From: Persephonella marina EX-H1
GTDB lineage: Bacteria > Aquificota > Aquificia > Aquificales > Hydrogenothermaceae
Direction: 5' to 3'
Length of the DNA stretch: 64,000 nucleotides
NCBI RefSeq assembly: GCF_000021565.1
Contig: NC_012440.1
Location: 624,672-688,671, forward strand
Position numbers and translations under genes: made by a program. Below are positions 52,960 to 62,202 of the stretch, piece by piece. Positions within the stretch are counted from its first letter, which is position 1, and every line of letters begins with the position of its first letter. The notes beneath the pieces are model-generated. The model searched no databases and was not told the origin of the DNA. It saw only the letters and a program-made list of their open reading frames with translations.

Positions 52960-53585
52960 TAACTGAATATACTCTTAAGTTTCCTCAGTGCTTCCGATTT
53001 TATCTGAGACACCCTTGAAACTGATATGTTAAGCTCGCTGGCAACTGTTTTAAAGTCAAGTTCTTCAAAGTAAAGCATCTGGAGGACTCTTTTTTCCTTT
53101 TCATTCAGCATATCTATAACTTTTATAAGTCTATCCTTGAGATCATCTTTTATGACTTCCTCTTCCGGTGTTTCTTTCTTAGATACAAGGGTGTCTATAA
53201 GTTTGAGACTTTCATCTTTTGTTGATAGGGCTTTTTCGATGCTTACCATTACAGCGGATGTTGAAAGGGGCATAGGTTCTTCTCTCTCGGCCTTTTCTTT
53301 TTTAATTCTGTCCCTTACAGTTCTTGGAACTATATCAAGACTTCTCAGATAATCAAGTATCTCTCCCCTTATCTTTATGTATGCGTAAGTTGAGAATTTT
53401 GCTTTGTCCTTGTCGTATCTATCTATAGCCTTCATAAGTCCGATGATCCATGTATTAACAAGGTCATCAAACTCTATATCCCCCTTAGGCAGTCTTGAGT
53501 ATATCTTGCTTGCCACCTTTTTAACAAGGGAGAGATTTTCAAGAACTATCTGCTCTTTGTTTTTTTTATCTATACTGTCTCCCAT
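52956..53585 (-). CDS. fliA: Flagellar sigma factor FliA (sigma-28)
   Basis: A 209-residue sigma-70 family factor. Region 2 is LVKKVASKIYSRLPKGDIEFDDLVNTWIIGLMKAIDRYD (core DLVNTWIIGLMKAIDRYD) plus FSTYAYIKIRGEILDYLRSLD; region 4 is EKEKRVLQMLYFEELDFKTVASELNISVSRVSQIKSEAL (core ISVSRVSQIKSEAL). It directs late flagellar promoters, such as the one found here before flgF. Slightly short for FliA. Four bases after flhG. Confidence 0.93.
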   Translation of the reverse strand: MGDSIDKKNKEQIVLENLSLVKKVASKIYSRLPKGDIEFDDLVNTWIIGLMKAIDRYDKDKAKFSTYAYIKIRGEILDYLRSLDIVPRTVRDRIKKEKAEREEPMPLSTSAVMVSIEKALSTKDESLKLIDTLVSKKETPEEEVIKDDLKDRLIKVIDMLNEKEKRVLQMLYFEELDFKTVASELNISVSRVSQIKSEALRKLKSIFSY

Positions 53586-53588
53586 CTA

Positions 53589-54446
53589 TCAATCTCTTCT
53601 TAAAAGATTTACCACCTTTTCCCAGAATCTTGTTTTTTCAGGTGGAGGTGGTTCTCCAAGCTCAGATGATGCGATAACCTTTAACTCTCTAACAAAATCA
53701 TCAGATGGGTATATCTCAGCAATAAGCTGTTTGTTCTTTACACTTTTTTTCATATTTTTAGTGTTCGGCAGAATGCCCAGCAGAGATAAATCTATCTCAA
53801 GGAACTTCTTTGCAGAGTTTTTTAGTTTCTCAAATGTATCAAAACCTTCATTCCTGTTTTTTACCATATTTACAACAATCCTGAACTCGGAGTAACCGAA
53901 TATCTTTTTTACAGATTTTATAAGGGCGTAAGCGTCTATTATTGCTGTTGGTTCCGGTGTTGTTATAACATAGGTTTTTGATGATGCTTTTATGAATGAT
54001 ACTATCCTGTTATCTATACCTGCTCCTGTGTCTATTATTATGTAGTCGTAGTTTTTTGATATATCATCAAGTGACTGAACAAGCCTGAGAACAGAGCTTT
54101 CCTCAACCTCCTCAAGCATATCTATACCTGAAAAACCCGGTAGTATATCTATTCCTCTTGTTGTGAATATAACCTCCTCAACAGGAACACCTGAGATGAT
54201 ATCTTTTAATGTTTTTTTTGTATCAACATTTACAAGGATGTGTACATTTGCCATTCCCATATCCGCATCTACTAAGAGAACCTTTTTGTTGTAAACGTTT
54301 GACAGGACGTAGGCAAAATTGACAGCAAAGTTTGTTTTGCCTACACCGCCTTTTCCGCTTGCCACCGTGATAAACTTTGTGTTTGATATATTTTCCTTAC
54401 TGCCTACAAGCTTGATAAGCTCTTTAGCCTGTTCCCCAACTTCCAT
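53589..54446 (-). CDS. flhG: Flagellar number regulator FlhG (MinD-like ATPase)
   Basis: A 285-residue ParA/MinD-family ATPase with deviant Walker A ASGKGGVGKTN, LLVDADMGMANVH and IIIDTGAGIDN. The N-terminal EVGEQAKELIKL may include the FlhF-activating helix. FlhG limits flagellar number and place together with FlhF. ATG 54446 has AGGGG 7 bases upstream; a TTG at 54467 would overlap flhF. Confidence 0.92.
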   Translation of the reverse strand: MEVGEQAKELIKLVGSKENISNTKFITVASGKGGVGKTNFAVNFAYVLSNVYNKKVLLVDADMGMANVHILVNVDTKKTLKDIISGVPVEEVIFTTRGIDILPGFSGIDMLEEVEESSVLRLVQSLDDISKNYDYIIIDTGAGIDNRIVSFIKASSKTYVITTPEPTAIIDAYALIKSVKKIFGYSEFRIVVNMVKNRNEGFDTFEKLKNSAKKFLEIDLSLLGILPNTKNMKKSVKNKQLIAEIYPSDDFVRELKVIASSELGEPPPPEKTRFWEKVVNLLRRD

Positions 54447-54456
54447 AACTACCCCT

Positions 54457-55581
54457 TTAATCGCCAAGTATGTAAGATGTAATATTCTCAGGTTTTAATA
54501 TCTTTATATCTTCCGGAACCCTCTGGCCTGTGCTTATGTAGGAAACAGGTATCTTTGTTTCAACAGGAAGATTTAAGAGAAGACCTGGTTTTGATGTCTC
54601 ATCTATCTTTGTAAATAGTAGGCTGTCTATATCAAAGAATGATGAGTATCTGTTTACAACCTCAAATGCATCCTCATTCTTGAAATTACAGCTTACAGTC
54701 AGGACTATATGCATATTCTCGCTCAGATCTCCAAGTATCTCCTTTATCTCACCAAGCCTCCAGTAGTCGTAATGGCTTCTTCCTACTGTATCTATAAGGA
54801 TGAAATCGTAGTTCTCAAGCTCCGATACAGTTGATTTCAGTTTCTTTGATTCAGATGCTGAGTAGAATGGGATATTAAGTATGTTTGCATAAATTCTCGC
54901 CTGCTGTGTTGCACCTACCTTGAATGTGTCTGTACTAATAACGGCGACCTTCATCTTCTGGTTTATAACGAAATGGGATGCTATCTTGAAAAGGTTTGTT
55001 GTTTTCCCCACACCTGTAGGACCAACAAATGTTAGTATCTTTAGTCCTTCTTTTTCCTGATCAAAAGGTCCTGTGAATTTTATATACTTTCTTATCCCTT
55101 TTATTAGAGCTTCTTTTGATGTTAATGTGTTTAGATCCCATCTGTTTGTGTCAATATCAAGACCACACCCTTCCTTAACAAGCTTCTTCGCTACGTCTGG
55201 AAGAACATCCCTGTTTAGAAGCTGGTTTATAAGCTCTAAAGCCTCACCTGTAAACTCGCTGAACTGTTCAGATACTAACTGCTGACTTTTTTCTGGATTC
55301 TGTATTACAGGGCTTGGGCTGTTTACCTTAGGTAATGTCTGCTGTATCTTTTTATCTATTATCTCTTCTATCTTCTCAAAGATATCTTCAAACTGGACAA
55401 CGGGCTCTTCAATCTCAGGCATCTCAACAAACAGCTTGTATCTTTTTTTACTCCCGAATAGAAACCATCTTCTCTCTGTTATTGTCTCATAATGAACTAT
55501 CTTTATATCCTCTCCAAGCTCCTCTTTTGCTTTCTGGATAAGCTCTTCAAGATTGTAACCCTCGTAAATTTTAATCTCCAT
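54457..55581 (-). CDS. flhF: Flagellar SRP-type GTPase FlhF
   Basis: A 374-residue protein: N-terminal basic B-like domain (about 1-90), N domain and SRP-GTPase G domain with G1 TFVGPTGVGKTTNLFKIA, VISTDTFKVGATQQARIYA, and G3/G4-like LIDTVGRSHYD. FlhF marks the flagellar assembly site, often a cell pole. It overlaps flhA by 11 bases. Confidence 0.93.
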   Translation of the reverse strand: MEIKIYEGYNLEELIQKAKEELGEDIKIVHYETITERRWFLFGSKKRYKLFVEMPEIEEPVVQFEDIFEKIEEIIDKKIQQTLPKVNSPSPVIQNPEKSQQLVSEQFSEFTGEALELINQLLNRDVLPDVAKKLVKEGCGLDIDTNRWDLNTLTSKEALIKGIRKYIKFTGPFDQEKEGLKILTFVGPTGVGKTTNLFKIASHFVINQKMKVAVISTDTFKVGATQQARIYANILNIPFYSASESKKLKSTVSELENYDFILIDTVGRSHYDYWRLGEIKEILGDLSENMHIVLTVSCNFKNEDAFEVVNRYSSFFDIDSLLFTKIDETSKPGLLLNLPVETKIPVSYISTGQRVPEDIKILKPENITSYILGD

Positions 55582-57658
55582 GGACTTCTACCATTCCAAG
55601 AACGTTTAGTTTAATTTTCGGATCAATCTCATTATAAGATAAAACGGCAAAGTTTGGTATGTAAGGCTCTATGATCTTTCTCACATACCTTCTAACAGCA
55701 GGTGATGTCAGAAGAACAGGTGTCGCCTGATTTAAAACGAACTGTTCCATATGCTTTGAGAGTTCGCCTATAAGCTTCTGAACGAATGTTGGATCAAAAG
55801 GTGGAAGTGCACCTTCATTCTCCTTAACCTTATCAAGTATAAACCTTTCCGTTGATGGTCCAAGTGTAACTGCAAAGATCTCACCATTCTTTGCATATAT
55901 TGATGATATCATCCTTGATAATGACTGTCTCACAAACTCTGTAAGTATCTCTGGATCGTTTGTTTTTATTATGTTGTCAGAAAGTGTCTCAATGATAGTC
56001 AGAAGGTCTTTAATAGGTATTCCCTCTCTCAGAAGGTTCTGTAAAACCCTGTGAAGTATGTTAAGTGGGACCTGCTCAGGAACAATATCCTTAACAATGG
56101 GGTATTTGCTGGATAGGTTGTCAACAAGCTCTTTTGTCTCGTTTCTTCCAAGTATCTCATGTGCGTATTTTTTGAGTATCTCAGAGAGGTGAGTCACTAT
56201 CACTGTAGGAATATCAACAACTGTGTAACCGAGCATCTTTGCCTTATCTTTCTGTTCCTCATCAATCCAGTAAGCATCAAGACCAAATGCTGGCTCTTTT
56301 GTTTTAACACCTTCTATCTTACCTTTTGTTGATCCTGTATCTATAGCCAGTAATTTGTCAGGTATTATCTCACCTTTAGCTACCTCTATATCCCTTATGA
56401 GAATTCTGTACTCTCCAGGTTTGAGCTCCAGATTATCCTTTATATGAATTAATGGGATTATAAGACCAAGCTCCTTTGAGAGCTGTTTTCTCAGAGATCT
56501 TATCCTTTTAACAACCTCACCGTTCTGTGATTCATCAACGTATGGAATGAGGGCATAACCTATCTCAAATGTTATTGTTTCGGGCTGTGGTATAAGCTCT
56601 TCAGGTTTTTCCTCCTTCTCAGGTGCAGAGAGAAGCTCTTTAGCCTTCTCTTCAGCCTCTTTTTTCTCCCTCTCTTTTATAAGGCTTGATATCATGTATG
56701 CTGTAAGTCCAAGTAGTGCTGATAGAAGCATAAACGGGAGAAAGGGCATTCCCGGAACGATACCCATCAGGAATATAAAACCTGACGCCATGTATAGAGC
56801 TTTGGGGAATGTGGTTAGCTGTGTAAAAACCTCCTTACCGAGATTCTCCTCAGATACAGCTCTCGTTACCATTAGACCTGCCGCTGTGGATGTTATCAGA
56901 GATGGTATCTGACTTACAAGACCATCACCTACAGTAAGAAGTGTGAAGTTTACAAGGGCTGTCTGAACGTCCATCCCATGCTGGAGAATCCCTATAGCGA
57001 GACCACCTAATATATTTACTATTGTTATTATTATCCCTGCTATAGCATCCCCTCTTATAAACTTACTCGCACCGTCCATTGCTCCGTAAAAGTCAGACTC
57101 TTTCGCAAGCTCCTGTCTTCTCCTCTGGGCTTCCTTCTCATCTATGAGACCTGCGTTAAGATCAGCATCTATGCTCATCTGTTTACCTGGTAATGCATCA
57201 AGTGTGAATCTTGCAGCAACCTCAGAGATCCTTTCTGTACCTTTTGTTATGACGATATAGTTTATCGTCACAAGTATAAGAAATACGATAAAACCTACAA
57301 TATAATTCCCTCCAACAACAAACTGTCCGAAAGCCTGTATAACATGACCGGCAGCATCAGGACCTTCATGTCCGTGAAGTAGAATTCTCCTCGTTGTTGC
57401 AACGTTAAGTGATAGTCTGAAAAGTGTTGCTATAAGCAGAAGTGATGGGAATGATGAAAGCTGAAGAGGGCTTTTAACATAAAGTGTTGACATTAAAAGA
57501 ACGATAGAAAATGTGATACTCCCTGTAAGAAGTATATCAAGAAGGAATGGTGGAACAGGGAGAACCATTGATGAGAGTATTATTATTATAAGAATAACAA
57601 CGATAGCGTCAGAATACTGGTTTACTTTATTGAAGAAGGCATTTAAGGTCTCACCCAT
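55571..57658 (-). CDS. flhA: Flagellar export gate protein FlhA
   Basis: A 695-residue protein with about eight N-terminal membrane helices (to about residue 325), then the large cytoplasmic domain that docks chaperone-substrate complexes. The FHIPEP signature is clear: ARFTLDALPGKQMSIDADLNAGLI (core DALPGKQMSIDADL) and GASKFIRGDAIAG. Length is normal. The promoter must lie upstream with flgF or further, as all gaps are tiny. Confidence 0.96.
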   Translation of the reverse strand: MGETLNAFFNKVNQYSDAIVVILIIIILSSMVLPVPPFLLDILLTGSITFSIVLLMSTLYVKSPLQLSSFPSLLLIATLFRLSLNVATTRRILLHGHEGPDAAGHVIQAFGQFVVGGNYIVGFIVFLILVTINYIVITKGTERISEVAARFTLDALPGKQMSIDADLNAGLIDEKEAQRRRQELAKESDFYGAMDGASKFIRGDAIAGIIITIVNILGGLAIGILQHGMDVQTALVNFTLLTVGDGLVSQIPSLITSTAAGLMVTRAVSEENLGKEVFTQLTTFPKALYMASGFIFLMGIVPGMPFLPFMLLSALLGLTAYMISSLIKEREKKEAEEKAKELLSAPEKEEKPEELIPQPETITFEIGYALIPYVDESQNGEVVKRIRSLRKQLSKELGLIIPLIHIKDNLELKPGEYRILIRDIEVAKGEIIPDKLLAIDTGSTKGKIEGVKTKEPAFGLDAYWIDEEQKDKAKMLGYTVVDIPTVIVTHLSEILKKYAHEILGRNETKELVDNLSSKYPIVKDIVPEQVPLNILHRVLQNLLREGIPIKDLLTIIETLSDNIIKTNDPEILTEFVRQSLSRMISSIYAKNGEIFAVTLGPSTERFILDKVKENEGALPPFDPTFVQKLIGELSKHMEQFVLNQATPVLLTSPAVRRYVRKIIEPYIPNFAVLSYNEIDPKIKLNVLGMVEVHGD

Positions 57659-57946
57659 CTATTCCTCAGTTGAGTATTTTTCGTAACTTTTTATAGCTTC
57701 AAGTATATAAGATTTTATACCAAGCTGATCAGATGAAGCGACAGCTTCAGATATCTGCATATCAAACATATCAAGATACATCTTTGATGAGAATGATGAG
57801 AAGAGACCTTCAGGAATGGATTTTCTGAACTCCTTCATCAGCATTCTTACAAATATAGCCTCAAACTCCTTGGCTATCTCTTCTTTACTTTTTATCTGTG
57901 ATATATCCTTAATATCCCAGTACGGTCTTATCTTTATCTCTTCCAT
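57659..57946 (-). CDS. flgJ: FlgJ-type rod-binding protein (no muramidase domain)
   Basis: A 95-residue protein matching only the N-terminal rod-binding/capping domain of FlgJ (AKEFEAIFVRMLMKEFRKSIPEGLFSS, then YLDMFDMQISEAVASSDQLGI). The C-terminal glucosaminidase of enterobacterial FlgJ is absent, so another hydrolase must open peptidoglycan. It follows flgI, as is common. Confidence 0.9.
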   Translation of the reverse strand: MEEIKIRPYWDIKDISQIKSKEEIAKEFEAIFVRMLMKEFRKSIPEGLFSSFSSKMYLDMFDMQISEAVASSDQLGIKSYILEAIKSYEKYSTEE

Positions 57947-57955
57947 AGCTCTACC

Positions 57956-59044
57956 TTACATAATTATTATCTTTGCGTGTAGTTTTCCCGCATTTTTTAT
58001 AGCCTGAATTATGGCTATAAGATCCCTTGGGGACACACCAAGGTCGTTTAAAGCCTGAACAAGATCCTTAAGTGAAGGGCTCTGTATGGAGAATATCCTC
58101 CCTTCTTCCTCTACAACTGTTGTCTCAACCTTCTCAGCAGTTACAGTCTCACCACCTGATAGTGGAGGCGGCTGTGATACTACAGGTGTTTTAAGAACGG
58201 ATACGTATATATTCCCGTGAGAGACGTATATAGGTGTGTCTATCTTTATATCCCCGCTCATTATAACAGTTCCTGTTCTCTCGTATATAACAACTGTTGG
58301 TTCATTATCAGACTCTATCTCAAGGTTCATTATCTGTGATGTGAACTCGACAGGATCTATCCCTTCAGGGAATTTTACCTTTACTGTTGTTGCATCTATA
58401 GCTTTCGCAAGCTGTTTTCCAAAATGTCTGTTTATAGCGTTCTGTATCTTTGTTGCCTTTGTAAAGTCAGGAATCTTTAATGTTAATGTTAGATCCTTCA
58501 TACTTTCAAAGCTGAAGGGAAGATCCCTTTCAATTATTCCACCGTTTAGAACAACACCTGTTGTTGGGAAGTTCTTTGTAACCCTTCCCCCTTTGTTTGA
58601 TTCTGAAAAACCTCCTCCAAGCGATACAGGTCCCTGTGCAAAAGCGTATATCTTTCCATCAGGACCCATAAGAGGTGTTCTTATAAGAACACCATTTTCA
58701 AGGCTTTTTGCATCACCAAGTGAGGAGACTGTAACATCAAATCTCATACCGTTTTTTGCAAATGGTGGCATTGATGCTGTAACAATAACAGCAGCGGCAT
58801 TTTTAGTTCTTACCTGTCTTGGATCAACATATATTCCCATCTTTTTAAGCATGTTTGCTATACTTATAAGTGTAAATCTGCTCGTTGTTCCATCTCCAGT
58901 TCCTTTCAGCCCAACAACTATACCGTATCCTGTAAGGTAGTTCTGTCTAACACCAACAACCTCAACCTCGTTTCCTATCTTAACCCTGTTTACCGCAAAT
59001 GCTATATCTACAATCAAAAGCAGGATGATAAGTGATCTCAGCAT
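57956..59044 (-). CDS. flgI: Flagellar P-ring protein FlgI
   Basis: A 362-residue periplasmic protein with a Sec signal (cleavage after AFA, about residue 17). GYGIVVGLKGTGDGT, NMLKKMGIYVDPRQVRTKNAAAVIVTA and SLGDAKSLENGVLIRTPLMGPDG are FlgI hallmarks (core SLGDAKSLENGVLIRTPL). It builds the peptidoglycan-level bushing, direct evidence of a Gram-negative-type basal body. Confidence 0.96.
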   Translation of the reverse strand: MLRSLIILLLIVDIAFAVNRVKIGNEVEVVGVRQNYLTGYGIVVGLKGTGDGTTSRFTLISIANMLKKMGIYVDPRQVRTKNAAAVIVTASMPPFAKNGMRFDVTVSSLGDAKSLENGVLIRTPLMGPDGKIYAFAQGPVSLGGGFSESNKGGRVTKNFPTTGVVLNGGIIERDLPFSFESMKDLTLTLKIPDFTKATKIQNAINRHFGKQLAKAIDATTVKVKFPEGIDPVEFTSQIMNLEIESDNEPTVVIYERTGTVIMSGDIKIDTPIYVSHGNIYVSVLKTPVVSQPPPLSGGETVTAEKVETTVVEEEGRIFSIQSPSLKDLVQALNDLGVSPRDLIAIIQAIKNAGKLHAKIIIM

Positions 59045-59053
59045 CTTACACCC

Positions 59054-59749
59054 CTAAAAAGGCCAGATTTTAACGAGAAATCTTGAGAGCCATCCAGGTT
59101 TCTGGTTGTCTGCTATAAACCCTTTACCGTTGTACTCAACGTACATATCGGATATTCTGTCTGAAAGAACAGAGTTGTCCTGCTCAATGTATGTTGGCTT
59201 TACAATACCTGATATCTTAAGTATCTGTTCATCCTCATTTATCTTCACTATCTTCTTTCCCACTATAAAAAGATTCCCGTTTGGGTAAACCTTAACAACC
59301 CTTGCTGATATTGTGGCTATAAGTTTAGCCTTCCTGTCAGTCTTTCCTGTTCCTTTAAAGTTGTTTTTTGATCCCGCTTTAAGACCTGCTATAGGTGATT
59401 TATTGGGAGTCTGCTTTCCCATTATTGTTGGTGATGGAAAATCAAGATCAACACTACTGTCCCTGCTTCCTGAGCTGTTTGCTGATCCTGATCCAGATAT
59501 ATTCTCCACAACCTTTATTGTTATTATATCTCCAACCTGGTATGCCTTATCGTCTGAAAAAAGATTTCCGTATCCTGTGTAAAGTGATCCGGCAGGTGGT
59601 TTTACCTGATCTTCAATGATCTCCGGAGGCTGTGGATTGAACGGTTTAAAAACTTCCTTCTCCTTCTGGGCACATGAAAATAAGAGTATAAAAGCTAAGG
59701 CTGCTGTCCACCTGTATATAAAACTGTATCTTTTCCAATAACCTTGCAT
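59054..59749 (-). CDS. flgH: Flagellar L-ring lipoprotein FlgH
   Basis: A 231-residue protein with a lipobox (LLFSC, lipidated Cys26) and FlgH motifs GSLYTGYGNLFSDDKAYQVGDIITIKVVENISGSGSAN (core KAYQVGDIITIKVVEN) and NGNLFIVGKKIVKINEDEQILKISG. It forms the outer-membrane ring. The ATG overlaps flgA by 55 bases with no better start and only a distant AGGG, so coupling to flgA translation is likely. Confidence 0.94.
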   Translation of the reverse strand: MQGYWKRYSFIYRWTAALAFILLFSCAQKEKEVFKPFNPQPPEIIEDQVKPPAGSLYTGYGNLFSDDKAYQVGDIITIKVVENISGSGSANSSGSRDSSVDLDFPSPTIMGKQTPNKSPIAGLKAGSKNNFKGTGKTDRKAKLIATISARVVKVYPNGNLFIVGKKIVKINEDEQILKISGIVKPTYIEQDNSVLSDRISDMYVEYNGKGFIADNQKPGWLSRFLVKIWPF

Positions 59750-60651
59750 ATTAACACTTTCCCTGAAGATATATTTTTAACCTTTATAAGATCTCCTAAC
59801 TTTCCATTTTCAAGGGCAACTCCCTGTATCTCTATTCTTATACTGTTTCGGCTGTATATAACTTTAACATAATCCTTCCTTTTCACCTTGTAGTCCGGTA
59901 TAACCATTCTTTCAGTGATAACATCATTTTCAGATATATCAATCTTTGCTGTTGATCCCACTATATCTTTTATATCTGTGAAGGGCTTTCTCACATTTTT
60001 ATCCGTTTTTATAAACCTGATATCTTCCTCTGTTATAATCTCTCCTTTTTTTATATACCTCTTGGCTGCTATAACCCTTCTCAGCTTCCTGTACTTTACA
60101 GATATCCTCAGCTTTTTTAGCTCAACGCCGTCTTTAAAAACTCTGTAGCTCAGGTATATGTATGATCCTGTTGAGTTTATCTCCCTGATCTCCCTCTCCA
60201 GTTTTCCATCAGTCTCTATACTGAATTTTGGTATGTTTATACTTACGATCTTAAGATCTCTGTATCTACTTTTTATAAATGATCTTATCTCATCCTCTAC
60301 AGATCTCTGTGTTATCCTGTGGATTTTCTTTCTGAGTAATGTGTTGTCAGCTCCTGTGAACACAATCCTTGAGAGATCTATATAGTTATTCTTAAGGACA
60401 TTTTTTATAAAATCCCTTGAGATCTTTTCCTTTCTCTTCTTTAACTTGTGTATCTTTATACCTGAGAGAAACTCTTCAAACTTCCTGTTGTCTGACTTTA
60501 TATCTGCTATATCTGAGAGGTATACTGTATCCCTCTCTAACTCAACCTCTTTTTTGAGTCTTATCTCCGTTTTACTTAATGCTGGAAGGGATATAAGTAT
60601 TATGAGAAAGATACTAACTTTTAAGCGTTCCAACAGTTCTGAGCATCTCAT
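59695..60651 (-). CDS. flgA: P-ring assembly chaperone FlgA
   Basis: A 318-residue exported protein with a hydrophobic signal (about residues 12-26). The C-terminal SAF-type domain is recognisable: RRVIAAKRYIKKGEIITEEDIRFI, then AKIDISENDVITERMVIP and a final LIKVKNISSGKVLICKVIG (core LIKVKNISSGKVL). It helps FlgI polymerise. The start is uncertain: ATG 60651 overlaps flgG by 38 bases without a clear ribosome site, and a TTG at 60633 is possible. Longer than many FlgA. Confidence 0.9.
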   Translation of the reverse strand: MRCSELLERLKVSIFLIILISLPALSKTEIRLKKEVELERDTVYLSDIADIKSDNRKFEEFLSGIKIHKLKKRKEKISRDFIKNVLKNNYIDLSRIVFTGADNTLLRKKIHRITQRSVEDEIRSFIKSRYRDLKIVSINIPKFSIETDGKLEREIREINSTGSYIYLSYRVFKDGVELKKLRISVKYRKLRRVIAAKRYIKKGEIITEEDIRFIKTDKNVRKPFTDIKDIVGSTAKIDISENDVITERMVIPDYKVKRKDYVKVIYSRNSIRIEIQGVALENGKLGDLIKVKNISSGKVLICKVIGKDTVLYTGGQQP

Positions 60652-61414
60652 CAGCTGTTATGATACCTTTTGAGTTTATCTCGTAGGCTCTCTGGGCAAC
60701 TATAAGATTTACCATCTCCTCAACTATATTCACATTTGAAGCCTCTAAAAATCCCTGTGCAAGCTTACCAAAGCCATCTGTGTTAGGATCTCCCTCAATA
60801 GGTTCACCTGAAGCTTCAGTGTACTTAAAAAGGTTCTCACCTATAGCTTTAAGTCCTGCAGGGTTTATAAACTTGTAAAGTTTTATATCTGTAAGCTCCT
60901 CTGTTGTCTGCTGACCTCCTTCATTTCTCACAACATAAACCTTACCGTTTGGACTAATTGATATGCTTACAAGTGTTTCAGGTGCTGATATCTGTATATT
61001 TGGTGATAGTCTGTATCCGTTTGGTGTCACTATATAACCTTCGTTATCTATCTGGAAGTTTCCTGCCCTTGTGTAAGCCTCTCCACCTCCTGGAAGTTCT
61101 ATCTTGAAAAATCCATCTCCCTGTATAGCTATATCAAGAGGTTTGTCTGTCTTTATAAGGCTTCCCTGTGTGAATATCTTGCTAACATCTGAAAGTTTAA
61201 CACCGAGACCTATCTGTATTCCTGACGGAACCCTCGTCTCGTTTGAGCTCATAACACCTGGATCTTTTATATCCTGATAGATAAGATCCTCAAAGTTTGC
61301 CCTGCTTCTTTTGAAGCCTACAGTATTAACATTGGCTATATTGTTTGATATTACATCAAGGTTTGTCTGCTGTGCTCCCATTCCTGAAGCTGATGTCCAT
61401 AAAGCTCTTATCAT
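60614..61414 (-). CDS. flgG: Flagellar distal rod protein FlgG
   Basis: A 266-residue rod protein. It has the N-terminal LWTSASGMGAQQTNLDVISNNIANVNTVGFKRSRANFEDL (core NNIANVNTVGFKRSR), a central domain with GDGFFKIELPGGGEAYTRAGNF, and the C-terminal EASNVNIVEEMVNLIVAQRAYEINSK (core EEMVNLIVAQRAYEINSK). The usual Q-x-x-x-x-N type FlgG length of about 260 fits. GGAGAGG precedes the ATG. Confidence 0.95.
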   Translation of the reverse strand: MIRALWTSASGMGAQQTNLDVISNNIANVNTVGFKRSRANFEDLIYQDIKDPGVMSSNETRVPSGIQIGLGVKLSDVSKIFTQGSLIKTDKPLDIAIQGDGFFKIELPGGGEAYTRAGNFQIDNEGYIVTPNGYRLSPNIQISAPETLVSISISPNGKVYVVRNEGGQQTTEELTDIKLYKFINPAGLKAIGENLFKYTEASGEPIEGDPNTDGFGKLAQGFLEASNVNIVEEMVNLIVAQRAYEINSKGIITADEMLRTVGTLKS

Positions 61415-61429
61415 CTTATCCTCTCCTTA

Positions 61430-62146
61430 TTAGGCTTTTCCTATCTCATTACTTTTTTGTTCCATCGCATCAAGGCTTCTCATAAGATTTCCATAAATCT
61501 CAAATCTTCTCTGTGCATTTATAAGTTCTATCATAGCCTCAATGCCGTTTGTGTTTGACTGCTCTAAAAATCCCTGTTTCAGGGAGTAATCGGCAGGTAC
61601 CTCCTGACCTTCACCCTGATAGTAAGAATGTCCTATATGTCTTATATTCTCGTAATTAACGATATTTATCCGGGCTACCTTTTTACCTTTCTGGAATATC
61701 TCACCATTCTGGTTTACTGTTATACCTGAGCTTTCCTCCAGTTTTATCCTTTTCCCTTCTCTGTCTAAAAGGTAGTTCCCGTTAGGATCAACTATATACC
61801 CATCACTGTTTAAAAGAAAATGTCCGCTTCTCGTTAGAAAAACGCCCTGTCCTGTTTCAATGGTGAAAAATCCAGATCCAAATATGGCTATATCAAGTGG
61901 GTTGTCAGTCTTTTTTAAGGCACCCTGTGACAGTATAACAGGTGTGTCCTGAAATCTTGGAAATACAAAGAGATGCTTTTTGTTTCCTTTATTTTCAGGG
62001 ATTGTCTGGCTCATCTCCCTCATTAAAAGTTTTTTAAATCCCGGGGTGTTAACATTCGCAAGATTGTTTGATGTTGTATCAAGCTGTTCTATAGCCCTTG
62101 CCCCGCCTGATGCTAAGATGTATATAGGTTGGAAGTTTATAGCCAT
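61430..62146 (-). CDS. flgF: FlgF-like proximal rod protein
   Basis: A 238-residue rod/hook-family protein with LDTTSNNLANVNTPGFKKL near the N-terminus, FGSGFFTIETGQGVFLTRSGHFLLNSDGYIVDPNGNYLL in the middle (core TRSGHFLLNSDGYIVDPNG) and GIEAMIELINAQRRFEIYG at the end. Shorter than FlgG and directly before it, as flgF is in most operons. A sigma-28-type promoter lies upstream, so it may begin a separate transcription unit. Confidence 0.9.
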   Translation of the reverse strand: MAINFQPIYILASGGARAIEQLDTTSNNLANVNTPGFKKLLMREMSQTIPENKGNKKHLFVFPRFQDTPVILSQGALKKTDNPLDIAIFGSGFFTIETGQGVFLTRSGHFLLNSDGYIVDPNGNYLLDREGKRIKLEESSGITVNQNGEIFQKGKKVARINIVNYENIRHIGHSYYQGEGQEVPADYSLKQGFLEQSNTNGIEAMIELINAQRRFEIYGNLMRSLDAMEQKSNEIGKA

Positions 62147-62175
62147 TTTTACTACCGTTCAGAGATTTTAGATAC

Positions 62176-62202
62176 TTTTCGGTCTGTGTTTTTTTTACTT
62201 TA
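62176..62202 (-). promoter_or_regulatory. Sigma-28 (FliA) type promoter before flgF
   Basis: On the minus strand TAAA (62202-62199), 15 bases, ACCGAAAA (62183-62176), matching TAAA-N15-GCCGATAA at all four -35 bases and six of eight -10 bases. It sits in the 53-base gap between fliN and flgF, the only sizeable gap in this part of the operon, and its -35 covers the fliN stop codon. Confidence 0.55.

Noticed and set aside
58236-58940. Plus-strand open frame of 234 codons opposite flgI
   Set aside because: Antisense shadow of an unmistakable FlgI gene; composition rich in Ser, Phe and Ile as expected for the complement of A+T-rich coding DNA, with no start signal.
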